Source of the DNA: Chloroflexota bacterium
GTDB taxonomy: Bacteria; Chloroflexota; Anaerolineae; Promineifilales; Promineifilaceae
Assembly (NCBI GenBank): GCA_020353135.1
Contig: CP070688.1
Coordinates: 2,163,233-2,171,767, forward strand
Length of the DNA: 8,535 bases
Direction of reading: 5' to 3'
The translations under genes were made by a program, and so were the position numbers. A model generated the notes under the pieces. That model made no database searches, was not told the DNA's origin, and saw nothing but the letters and a program-made list of their open reading frames with translations. Shown in pieces: positions 1-5,723 of this stretch (within the stretch, counting starts at the first letter, position 1; each line of letters starts with the position of its first letter).

Positions 1-472
1 CATCCCGGCTCATGGCAAAGGCCCCGGCCGCTCCAGATGCCAGGGCGATGAAAAGGTCTGTTAGCCGCGGCGATATGCGGCTGGTTATCTGCGAGTTCTG
101 CGTGAAGGATATGATTGAAATGGCGTTAACGAAAGCGCCAATAAGGAAAGAGACGAGGATGACCAATAACACGCCCAACGCGACCAAGAGCAATGATCGT
201 AAGGACCAATCCATCTTGCCCATTACTATTGCCGCGGCCGTGGCCATGATGGGCGTCATCAGCGGAGCTATGATCATGGCGCCAATCACGGTGGCCGTTG
301 AATCATTGATCACCCCGAAGGCGGCGATGACAGTGGAAAGGAACAGCAGCACCGTGAAGCGAACTAAATAAGGCCGAAGACGAGGCCCTTTGAAGAATAG
401 TTTCTTCTCGAAATCGGGCAATTCTTCCTCAGTAAAACGATTGTCGCGTAGAATGTCATTGATTACACTCAT
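1..472 (-). CDS. DUF389 family membrane protein, N-terminal part (runs off left edge)
   Basis: The frame opens with ATG at 472 and stays open for 157 codons to the window edge, so the C-terminus lies outside. GGAAGA just upstream and GAGG a little farther are possible ribosome binding sites. After a charged cytoplasmic N-terminus (about residues 1-35) there is a hydrophobic segment near 37-54, then the stretch GAMIIAPLMTPIM (64-76), which matches the characteristic 'IGAMLIAPLMGPI' core of the DUF389 family. A further membrane segment lies at about 92-117, and another hydrophobic stretch follows residue 138. Family members are multi-pass inner-membrane proteins without an established transport activity. 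It is the last gene of the minus-strand run, 110 nt after the VTT-like gene; I see no gene, terminator or promoter in that spacer (473-582). The family call is firm; the function is unknown. Confidence 0.85.
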   Translation of the reverse strand, partial: MSVINDILRDNRFTEEELPDFEKKLFFKGPRLRPYLVRFTVLLFLSTVIAAFGVINDSTATVIGAMIIAPLMTPIMATAAAIVMGKMDWSLRSLLLVALGVLLVILVSFLIGAFVNAISIISFTQNSQITSRISPRLTDLFIALASGAAGAFAMSRD

Positions 473-582
473 GAATCTTCCAACCTCTTCGACGTCCCAT
501 CGTGCGAACAACAAGAATCTGTGGTTTTCGCTTGAATTGCGGGTCCAAACCTGAGCTGTTGATATCTACGTTGACTCGATCC

Positions 583-969
583 TCACTGGAACATATGCAC
601 GGCCCCACTTGATATGAAGACGATTAACCAGTTTCGGATCAAGTAGCTAATCACTGCCAGTATGATGAAGATGGTAAGGGAAACGCCTTTCATGCCGCAC
701 AAAACGGTCAGCGAGGATCCAATTGCCGGTATAGAAGCTATCAAGAACAACAAAGATCCCCAGCGTTCATGGAGCGAATGGAGCTGATCGACGCGCTCTG
801 GCGAGTAGCCGTGGATCTTGTCCAAGGCATCTTGACCGCCGCGCTTGCCGGCATAATAGAACACCAGCCTGTCGGCCACGCCAATGATCGTCAACCCTAG
901 CACGATAAGCCACAGTGTTGGGTTCGTCAAATCGGTTATCAAGGAATCTAGCATCTGGCCTGAGCTCAT
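583..969 (-). CDS. Short VTT/DedA-like (YqaA-like) membrane protein
   Basis: This is a 128-residue protein if it starts at ATG 969; an in-frame TTG at 978 would add three residues. Neither start has a good Shine-Dalgarno sequence, so the start is uncertain. Hydrophobic segments lie at about 14-33, 72-92 and 97-120. The order YYAGKRGG (38-45), a short charged linker, ERWGSLLFLIASIPAIG (68-84), a glycine turn (CGMKG, 91-95) and a late Arg (R112) resembles the VTT (SNARE-associated/DedA) fold: 'Y.hGr.GG ... r.G....hl..hP ... G..gm ... R'. The conserved Arg before the Pro in true DedA proteins is absent, and the protein is shorter than the roughly 200 residues of DedA, so it is nearer to YqaA-type small members. 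Such proteins are implicated in lipid scrambling or envelope homeostasis; any such role here is inference from a weak resemblance. Confidence 0.65.
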   Translation of the reverse strand: MSSGQMLDSLITDLTNPTLWLIVLGLTIIGVADRLVFYYAGKRGGQDALDKIHGYSPERVDQLHSLHERWGSLLFLIASIPAIGSSLTVLCGMKGVSLTIFIILAVISYLIRNWLIVFISSGAVHMFQ

Positions 970-992
970 TGAAAACAAGGACTGGACAGACT

Positions 993-1021
993 AGTGTAAG
1001 ATATGCTCTTCTGTGAGACAA
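993..1021 (-). promoter_or_regulatory. Candidate sigma70-type promoter for the VTT-like gene
   Basis: On the minus strand TTGTCT (1021-1016) and TACACT (998-993) are separated by 17 nt, the optimal spacing. The -35 matches TTGACA at TTG plus partial positions; the -10 matches TATAAT at 4 of 6. The predicted transcript start near 985 would give a leader of only about 16 nt before ATG 969. It lies downstream of the broken TrkA-C fragment, where a fresh promoter makes sense. This is a weak consensus match found by eye. Confidence 0.3.
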
Positions 1022-1159
1022 GACGACACGCCTAGCCGACTATCTACTGCACTAGTTCGGAAAGGATTAGATTATCAGCAGAAACGATCCTGGGTTTGCA
1101 CTCCTTTCTTCTGCTTGACGAATTAAATACGGGAATGTCCTGCGCTACAACTTCGCTCC
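1022..1159. other. Non-coding spacer, nothing recognised
   Basis: Both strands carry frequent stops and no plausible start with a ribosome binding site. A minus-strand AAGGAG near 1110 is not followed by a start codon. Together with the TrkA-C fragment this makes 970-1406 the longest stretch without an intact gene in the window. A 10-bp sequence, agttcggaaa (1054-1063), recurs at 1384-1393 on the other side of the TrkA-C fragment. Confidence 0.5.
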
Positions 1160-1414
1160 TTAGTTAACTTGATCTTGCAGATTGGCAACGGCAGTTTCCA
1201 GCGCATCCAGATTCTGATCCCGACCATAAATCACTGATACATCATCTTGTTCAAGCGTTCTAGTCAGCGTCGAACTGAATAGCACTTTCGATTCTTCATC
1301 ACCTTCCGACCGATCCAGCAAGCCGATCACGTTCACCTCAAACTGTTCGTTTATGTTCAGGGTGTTCGACGTCTGATCGGCCCAGTTCGGAAAAAGGTTC
1401 GTAACCCTACATGC
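1160..1414 (-). pseudogene. Start-less remnant resembling a TrkA-C (RCK_C) domain C-terminus
   Basis: A minus-strand frame is open from just after an in-frame TAG (1417-1415) to TAA at 1162-1160, 84 codons. It has no ATG, and GTG codons occur only inside the conserved-looking part, so it cannot encode a complete domain on its own. Its last 55 or so residues read like the end of a TrkA-C domain: a hydrophobic strand FEVNVIGLLDR, a variable acidic turn, then TLTRTLEQDDVSVIYGRDQN followed by LDALE. This fits the family pattern 'v.gi.R.dg ... T.l..GD.lhhYGr...L..L'. TrkA-C domains bind ligands and gate K+ channels, K+ transporters or CPA antiporters. It overlaps the last codons of the SHOCT gene by 8 nt in another frame. 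Most likely it is the surviving 3' end of a deleted transporter-regulator gene; a frameshifted fusion or an unrelated hypothetical ORF are alternatives. Confidence 0.45.
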
Positions 1415-1694
1415 CTAGTATTTTCGCCTTCTGGGCCTGGAACTCCTCTTCCGTGAGCACGCCTTGGTCCTTTAGCGCGGCGAGGCGCTCCAGCTGGGAG
1501 ACGACATCTTGTTGCGGCGGGGGCGCCGCTTGCTGCGGTTTCGTGTACGTCACCTGTTCTCCTTGGACCTCTTGCTTGGCATCTGAGTACGCCTTGACGT
1601 TTTTCTCAGCCTGCCGTCGATTGACGGCATTTCTAGTGACAGTCGCCGTGCCCGACACGACGGCGGTCTTAGCTACAGCTCCTAATAATCCCAT
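1407..1694 (-). CDS. SHOCT-domain protein
   Basis: This is a 95-residue protein with ATG at 1694 preceded by AAAGGAGA with good spacing. The N-terminus (MGLLGAVAKTAVVSGTATV, 1-19) is a small amphipathic or weakly hydrophobic segment. It is followed by a basic, Gln-rich middle (20-48), a Pro/Gln linker (52-62) and a classic SHOCT C-terminal domain at 63-94 (QLERLAALKDQGVLTEEEF, then the basic AQKAKIL). SHOCT is a short two-helix oligomerisation module found at protein ends. This N-terminus plus SHOCT is a layout I know from actinobacterial proteins encoded beside DUF6325 genes, and the DUF6325 gene lies 33 nt upstream here. The two are probably co-transcribed and may act together. The molecular role is unknown. 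Confidence 0.85.
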   Translation of the reverse strand: MGLLGAVAKTAVVSGTATVTRNAVNRRQAEKNVKAYSDAKQEVQGEQVTYTKPQQAAPPPQQDVVSQLERLAALKDQGVLTEEEFQAQKAKILGM

Positions 1695-1727
1695 TTCGAT
1701 CTCCTTTGTTTATAGTTTGGTCTGACT

Positions 1728-2150
1728 TCACGACAGTGCGGCAAAGGCCTCGTCGACAACGGGCGCCGGGATGCGGTAATTCATGCCCATCGCGCCCCCT
1801 TCGGCGGCAATGGCGTTGGCCAGATCGATCGCCCAGGTGTGCTCAATGGCCAGGGCGGCAACGGCCGAGCCGGGCACCATGCCCTCACACAGAATCGCCG
1901 CGTCCTCGTCGTCGAAAAGACCAATGGTCGCGGCCTCGATGAAGGCCACGGCCGCGGCCTCCTCCGGCGTCAAATCACTGACCTGGATGCGGAAGCAATT
2001 CTCGTCCTCGTCTTTCAGCAATATGATCAAGTCGAGCACTCGGATTGTTCCGGCCGCGCTCTGTCGTTCAAGCTCGGCCAGGGCACTGCCGTCAAAGCGT
2101 GCCTCTCCGAAGGCCAGGACCACTACATCAACTGGACCATGGGTCATCAT
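1728..2150 (-). CDS. DUF6325 family protein
   Basis: This is a 140-residue soluble protein. The start is ATG 2150 because GGAGGT (2164-2159) sits 8 nt upstream; an adjacent in-frame ATG at 2147 is a possible alternative. The opening GPVDVVVLAF (residues 5-14), the central GTIRVLDLIILLKDEDE (34-50), and the following VSDLTPEEAAAVA (57-69) match what I know of the DUF6325 family, which keeps the pattern 'GPVDvlvl.F...G.IrvlDl.fv.Kd.dG'. The C-terminal half is Ala-rich with many acidic residues and ends in a region predicted helical (VVDEAFAAL). It precedes the SHOCT gene by 33 nt, a recurrent pairing. Its fold resembles that of short DUF1269-like stress proteins, one of which is the next gene upstream. 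No catalytic residues are evident; the function is unknown. Confidence 0.8.
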   Translation of the reverse strand: MMTHGPVDVVVLAFGEARFDGSALAELERQSAAGTIRVLDLIILLKDEDENCFRIQVSDLTPEEAAAVAFIEAATIGLFDDEDAAILCEGMVPGSAVAALAIEHTWAIDLANAIAAEGGAMGMNYRIPAPVVDEAFAALS

Positions 2151-2171
2151 TTGTTCATACCTCCAATAATC

Positions 2172-2188
2172 ATGCTTTCAACAAGCAT
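2172..2188 (-). repeat. Small hairpin just upstream of the DUF6325 ribosome binding site
   Basis: A perfect 6-bp stem (atgctt 2172-2177 with aagcat 2183-2188) with a 5-nt loop ends 8 nt before the GGAGGT at 2164-2159 on the minus-strand transcript. It has no T-run, so it is not a terminator. A stem this short could easily occur by chance; it could also modestly affect translation of the DUF6325 gene. Confidence 0.25.
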
Positions 2189-2208
2189 CAAATCGCTTTG
2201 GAAAAGAT

Positions 2209-2270
2209 ATCCACAGATTACGCAAATGAACGAGACAAGAAGAATCCACGTGTCTGCGTAATCTGCGGAT
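2209..2270. repeat. Imperfect 16-bp inverted repeat with 30-nt loop
   Basis: The arms 2209-2224 (atccacagattacgca) and 2255-2270 (tgcgtaatctgcggat) are reverse complements at 15 of 16 positions; the one mismatch is A2213 against C2266. The 30-nt loop is 2225-2254, and inside it gaca and tgtc can add a short inner stem. The element lies in the 152-nt spacer between the DUF1269 stop and the DUF6325 start and is the most AT-balanced sequence in the area. It is not followed by a clear T-run, so it is a poor intrinsic terminator. It resembles dispersed 'AATCTGTGGAT'-type hairpin repeats I have seen in environmental genomes, suggesting a non-autonomous mobile hairpin, but I cannot check copy number. 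Confidence 0.7.
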
Positions 2271-2302
2271 GTGTTCGTTCAGATTCAGCTAGTCTGGTCG
2301 CC

Positions 2303-2866
2303 CTATTCCTCTACGACCTCGACGTTGTCATCATCCACGACTTCTTCCTCTTCCTCATTGACCGCGGCCGCGACTTCTTCATCCGCGCTCAATGCGTCAA
2401 TCGCCGCCTGATCCTCGGCCGTCAGCTCGACCTTAAGGTCCTCGCCGCCAAACGGTTCCATCTTCGCGTTCACGGCTGCCCAGTCGGCCTCCTTAATCAG
2501 AACAGCCAAAGCCGAGTCATCAGGGCCCAATTTGTCCTCGAGGTAACCCTTAAGCTCGCGGCGCTGTCCCGAACGGCTCGAGCCAACCAAAGCGCCAACG
2601 GCCGCGCCGCCTAAGATGGCCGGGGCAACCGCGCCACCGACCAATATGCCAACGGCGCCACCGGCGACCAGGCCTTTGCCAACGGTCAAGCGACGCTTAT
2701 GCTTCAGCTTGAGCTTGCCATTATCTTTGCGGTTGACAACCATGGCCGTCTTAATGTCGACTTGCTTGTCCTTCTCCATCTGGCGCAGCGTATCGTAGGC
2801 CTCGTCGGCCGTGTCGCGCCCGCTGTAGGACACCACGAACAAGCTTTCCTTGCGTTCATCAGACAT
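2303..2866 (-). CDS. DUF1269 family membrane-associated protein with acidic tail
   Basis: This is a 187-residue protein, ATG 2866, preceded by GGAGG with 7-nt spacing. The N-terminal part (8-60) is an alpha/beta segment with 'DEAYDTLRQMEKDKQVDIKT' (21-40) and 'MVVNRKDNGKLKLK' (42-55), which match the DUF1269 opening. Next comes a Gly/Ala-rich hydrophobic stretch (63-97) typical of the family's glycine-zipper-like membrane region, then a second alpha/beta segment with SALAVLIKEAD (118-128) and the hallmark PFGGEDLKVEL (138-148). The last 40 residues are strongly acidic (EEEEEVVDDD at 171-180), longer than I expect for the family. DUF1269 proteins are often seen in stress-related neighbourhoods, but the activity is unknown. 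It precedes the DUF6325 gene, separated by a spacer that carries the 16-bp inverted repeat. Confidence 0.85.
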   Translation of the reverse strand: MSDERKESLFVVSYSGRDTADEAYDTLRQMEKDKQVDIKTAMVVNRKDNGKLKLKHKRRLTVGKGLVAGGAVGILVGGAVAPAILGGAAVGALVGSSRSGQRRELKGYLEDKLGPDDSALAVLIKEADWAAVNAKMEPFGGEDLKVELTAEDQAAIDALSADEEVAAAVNEEEEEVVDDDNVEVVEE

Positions 2867-2962
2867 GATATTCCTCCAATAGTCTTATTTGCCTGCCCGC
2901 CGGCCCGGACAAGCGACTTATTACGTTAACTGGTGGCCGGCCCAGTCCAACAACATTTTCCA

Positions 2963-3847
2963 TCAAGCTGGTTGCCGCGACGCGGCCTCCGTATCCTGCG
3001 TGGCTTCGGCCTGTTCAGACTGAGTAGTCCTGTAGTGATTGACGGCCAATAGAATCAGGCCGATGAAGAAGAGCAGCAACGATTGCACAGCGTAACCTCG
3101 TAGCAATGCAGACAAGACTTCGCCGACAACAATCCGCATCGACGGGTTGGCTATATTGTTCTGGGCCGTCCCAGTCACAATGGGGACGACCAGAAGGAAT
3201 CCGAGCCCGGCCGTGGCCATGATGCCGATGCTGGTGAATTGAAGCGCCTGGTGCTGGTCCTGTGCGCGCGAGTAGGCTACAACAAAGAGCACGATGGCGC
3301 CAATACCGGCCAACAATGCCAGCCACGGTGTCAGATTGGAAAGAGATCGCAGGGCAGGGAAGCGACCACTTTCATAGATAGCCAGGCGTTCACCTTCCTC
3401 AACTGATTCCAGTGCAGCCTCGGCCTCGGCGCCTGCTTCGGCATCGAGCGTTGATATCACCCCAACCACGGTATCGCCCACATTGGAGACCGCGTTTCTC
3501 AGATCAATGCCGACCACATCCTCAGCGCTGGTCGTCATTGCCTTGTGAGCTACTGCTGCTGTTTCCCTGACCACGGCCGTAAACACCGGCCGCTGCAACG
3601 TCCAGACGACCACTTCTTCAGCGGGTCCCCGAAGCAGCGCTGGGAAATCGGGATAAGCGAGCAGCAATTGATCTACGATTGGGCCGGCTAAGGCCTCGGC
3701 GGATGCCTCACTCTGCAATCCCTCGGCGATATGTTCGCCGAATCGGTCGGCGTTAAAAACATCAAGCGTTACCCACAATGCCACGTTGGCCAGGGCTAGC
3801 AGGATACAACCAATAACCACCAATAGAATGACTGTTCCTTTTGACAT
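2963..3847 (-). CDS. Four-TM membrane protein with large extracytoplasmic helical loop
   Basis: This is a 294-residue protein starting at ATG 3847, with GGAGG about 8 nt upstream. One N-terminal membrane segment (about 5-28) is followed by a roughly 140-residue, mostly helical, Ala/Glu-rich domain (30-170) and then three membrane segments (about 174-193, 204-226, 250-271). The C-terminal tail is polar and Gln/Glu-rich. The early motif VTLDVFNADRFGEHIAEGLQ (26-45) resembles conserved 'lLDtdrfv..va.l..dp' openings of uncharacterised actinobacterial membrane proteins with the same topology, so I place it in that unnamed family. There is no catalytic motif or known transport signature. It sits between the 96-residue membrane protein and the DUF1269 gene, with spacers of 35 and 96 nt, and is probably co-transcribed with them. 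I see nothing firm in the 96-nt spacer that follows. Confidence 0.75.
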   Translation of the reverse strand: MSKGTVILLVVIGCILLALANVALWVTLDVFNADRFGEHIAEGLQSEASAEALAGPIVDQLLLAYPDFPALLRGPAEEVVVWTLQRPVFTAVVRETAAVAHKAMTTSAEDVVGIDLRNAVSNVGDTVVGVISTLDAEAGAEAEAALESVEEGERLAIYESGRFPALRSLSNLTPWLALLAGIGAIVLFVVAYSRAQDQHQALQFTSIGIMATAGLGFLLVVPIVTGTAQNNIANPSMRIVVGEVLSALLRGYAVQSLLLFFIGLILLAVNHYRTTQSEQAEATQDTEAASRQPA

Positions 3848-3882
3848 TCACTTTTCCTCCACAAGCATTTAACCGCGGTGTG

Positions 3883-4173
3883 CTAGGGTATGTTTTCCCC
3901 GTAAGGCGCGCGTTCTCGTTCGCGGTAGCCACCAAGGTATGTGGCCATGTCAGCGAAGACGCCTAGCCCGAGAAGGATCCAATCAAAACCGACGATGCCA
4001 CCGGGGTAGATGGTGATATACATCAGCGTCGACCAGGGCAGGAAAAGCCAGCCCAGAAATCCCCAAAAGAAACTATCGAAAGCGCCGTTGACATATACGG
4101 GGCTGATGATGTACCAGACCAGAATGGCCAGGCGTGGACCGACTAACAAAAGGGCTGTAAAAAAGCAACACAT
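3883..4173 (-). CDS. Small conserved MCC-type membrane protein
   Basis: This is a 96-residue protein. An in-frame ATG lies 24 nt farther upstream (4197), but AGGAGG at 4185-4180 falls between the two and serves the ATG at 4173, so translation starts MCCFF. Segments: a hydrophobic helix with the motif LLLVGPRLAILVW (8-20), a short loop with NGAFDSFFWGFLGWLFLPW (29-47), a second helix through STLMYI, then PGGIVGFDWILLGLG (57-71) and an ADMATYLGG stretch. The GPR, FLPW.TLMY and GG..GFDW motifs match small membrane proteins I recall from Actinobacteria and Chloroflexota that have no assigned function. The tail is charged (RERERAPYGE). The gene is 79 nt downstream of the MscS gene and 35 nt upstream of the four-TM gene. 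Confidence 0.8.
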   Translation of the reverse strand: MCCFFTALLLVGPRLAILVWYIISPVYVNGAFDSFFWGFLGWLFLPWSTLMYITIYPGGIVGFDWILLGLGVFADMATYLGGYRERERAPYGENIP

Positions 4174-4179
4174 TTTACG

Positions 4180-4185
4180 CCTCCT
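4180..4185 (-). promoter_or_regulatory. Ribosome binding site AGGAGG that sets the start at 4173
   Basis: A perfect AGGAGG lies 6 nt upstream of ATG 4173 on the minus strand. It sits inside the longer open frame that begins at 4197, so it argues that the eight extra N-terminal residues of that longer frame are not translated. Confidence 0.75.
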
Positions 4186-4211
4186 AATCAAATTCATTCA
4201 AGCCAGACAAC

Positions 4212-4239
4212 GTCATATCGATCACATACAGGTCGACAA
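4212..4239 (-). promoter_or_regulatory. Weak sigma70-like promoter candidate upstream of the small membrane protein
   Basis: On the minus strand TTGTCG (4239-4234) and TATGAC (4217-4212) are 16 nt apart; the -10 matches TATAAT at 4 of 6 positions. A transcript would start near 4205 and have a leader of about 32 nt. It would give the downstream genes (4173-1407) an internal promoter independent of the MscS gene. The match is marginal. Confidence 0.22.
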
Positions 4240-4252
4240 TGATTCCTACTTG

Positions 4253-5653
4253 TCATGACTGATCATCCGTTTCATCGTCTTGTGATGCTGTCAGATTCGG
4301 CCGGCTAACATCGTCGGCCCCGTTCTCCTTATCGACCCGAAGCGCAAAAGTCTCGACCGGCACCTCAATGCCCGCTTTCTTAAAGGCCGATTCCAGTGCC
4401 GCATTCACCCTGTCGAGCGCGTGCCATTCATCGTGGAAAGTTTCGATCCACCAGCGAACGCGCACTTTGCGGGCTGAATCATCAAACTCGATGAATAAAA
4501 CATCCACCGGTTCATCCTCCAGCACGCCCGCGACGGCTCGTACCGCATCTACGGCCGTCTTTCGAACCAGCTTGATATCCGTGCCATAAGCGATACGGAC
4601 ATCCGTTTCCAAGCGATACCTGGTATCGGGATAGTTGTAGTTCACGATCTGGCTTTGCGAGATTTTGGAGTTGGGCACAATCAACTCGCGGTTGTCTACC
4701 GTACGGATTCGCGTGGTTCGTGTGCCAATATCTAGGACATCCCCCCATGTATCCATATCTTTGATATAGACGGAGTCGCCCTCGCGGAAGGGCTGGTCGG
4801 CCAGGATGATAAAGCCGCTTAGGGCATCGGCAATGATTTCCCTGGCCGCCAGCGCGACGATCAGGCCGGTAATGAGCAGAGTTATATAGAGGGCGTTTGC
4901 ATCGGCGCCGAAATGGGCCAAGCCAATACTCACGGCTACGATCAGCACGAGGAAATAGGCGAAGCGCTGAATGGAAATTATAACGGGATCGAGGCGCTTG
5001 CGATCCTCGGGCGTTTCCAGAGTCGCTTTATAGTGATTGCCGGCGAATCTAATTAGCCCCAGGTTCATCGAGGTCAGAATGACTAGCCTCAATATGAAGA
5101 ACAAGTCGTCGACGGCCGTACGCATGGCGTCGCCCAGAAACGACCACCCGGAGACGCCGATTTCGGCGATAGTAATAACCAGAAACCAGCGCAACTCGTC
5201 GTTGACTTCAGCAAGTATCTCGTCGTCGAGCTTCGTCTTTGTTCGGCCGGCGATCCACTTCAGAATCCGGTTCACCAGCACGCGAGCGGCGAAGTATCCG
5301 ACGACAACAAGCAGAACAGAACCCGCGAACTCAGCCCAGTTGCTGGCCGAGATTCCGAGGAAGGTAGCCCCGCTCAGACCGTAGCGCTCTGCAATAGTAT
5401 CGACCCTGCGTTCAATGCGGTGGGGGGTGGGCGTTGGTATGGGGGTCCTGGCGGCGACTGAAGTGGAGAAACCAGCAGCGGCACCGCTTTCTTGAGTTGG
5501 TTCAGGTGATGGATTTGGCTCGGCCGTACCTCCGCTGACTGACAGCGATGTCGGCGTTGCCGTCGGCTCAGCTGGCGAACAAGCCGCGACCAGCAAAATG
5601 AGACAGACAAATGAAACAGTAGCCACTCCCGTCAAAACTCTGCGAGTCCTCAT
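4253..5653 (-). CDS. MscS-family mechanosensitive channel with lipoprotein signal peptide
   Basis: The protein has 466 residues. An open frame extends upstream to 5755, but it would overlap the antiporter gene. ATG 5653 is preferred because it opens directly with a signal peptide (MRTRR, hydrophobic core, VAAC) and has AAGGGG nearby, although only 3 nt away. Lipobox Cys25 is followed by a Pro/Thr/Ser/Glu-rich linker (26-77). Membrane segments are at about 107-129, 155-173, 183-200 and 227-248, then the pore-helix region (254-275). The MscS beta-domain follows: QPFREGDSVYI (287-297), GDVLDIGTRTTRIRT (304-318), DNRELIVPNSKIS (320-332), then the alpha/beta C-terminal domain ending at about 440 and an acidic tail. 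MscS channels release solutes on hypo-osmotic shock. It lies 70 nt after the NhaP-like gene, a sensible pairing for ion and turgor control. The family call is firm; the lipid anchor is inferred. Confidence 0.93.
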   Translation of the reverse strand: MRTRRVLTGVATVSFVCLILLVAACSPAEPTATPTSLSVSGGTAEPNPSPEPTQESGAAAGFSTSVAARTPIPTPTPHRIERRVDTIAERYGLSGATFLGISASNWAEFAGSVLLVVVGYFAARVLVNRILKWIAGRTKTKLDDEILAEVNDELRWFLVITIAEIGVSGWSFLGDAMRTAVDDLFFILRLVILTSMNLGLIRFAGNHYKATLETPEDRKRLDPVIISIQRFAYFLVLIVAVSIGLAHFGADANALYITLLITGLIVALAAREIIADALSGFIILADQPFREGDSVYIKDMDTWGDVLDIGTRTTRIRTVDNRELIVPNSKISQSQIVNYNYPDTRYRLETDVRIAYGTDIKLVRKTAVDAVRAVAGVLEDEPVDVLFIEFDDSARKVRVRWWIETFHDEWHALDRVNAALESAFKKAGIEVPVETFALRVDKENGADDVSRPNLTASQDDETDDQS

Positions 5654-5723
5654 AATCCCCTTAACCGCGTCGAACCTGCAGCAACCTTGCCTCTGGGACA
5701 CGCTAAAGTCACATGTCCTGGAA

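Noticed and set aside
12..371. 119-codon plus-strand open frame
   Set aside because: It is exactly antisense to the DUF389 gene, whose conserved GAMIIAPL motif is on the minus strand; the plus translation is Met/Thr-rich without a recognisable domain.
511..524. acaagaatctgtgg near the DUF389 start, similar to the arm of the 2209-2270 inverted repeat
   Set aside because: Only a 9-base core is shared and no second arm is present; several such matches are expected by chance in a window of this length.
1075..1118. agcaga / tctgct inverted match flanking about 30 nt
   Set aside because: A 6-bp stem with a long loop and no supporting context is not meaningful.
1387..1408. Possible intrinsic terminator after the SHOCT gene (GGTT-ACG-AACC then TTTTT on the minus strand)
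   Set aside because: The stem is only 4-5 bp with a 3-nt loop, too weak to call, although the T-run is in the right place. It would also lie within the TrkA-C-like fragment.
2147..2158. Tiny leader frame M-N-K-stop overlapping the DUF6325 start
   Set aside because: Its ATG directly abuts the GGAGGT ribosome binding site with no spacing, so it cannot be initiated from it; it is probably a by-product of the AT-rich spacer.
2045..2614. 189-codon plus-strand open frame
   Set aside because: It lies antisense across the DUF6325 start, the inverted repeat and most of the DUF1269 gene. Its translation is low-complexity Arg/Leu-rich with no domain, and there is no convincing ribosome binding site. 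It is a shadow of the minus-strand genes.
2929..2946. 5-bp hairpin with a GGCCGGCC-like loop after the four-TM gene
   Set aside because: The stem is short, there is no T-run, and GC-rich palindromes of this size are expected by chance.
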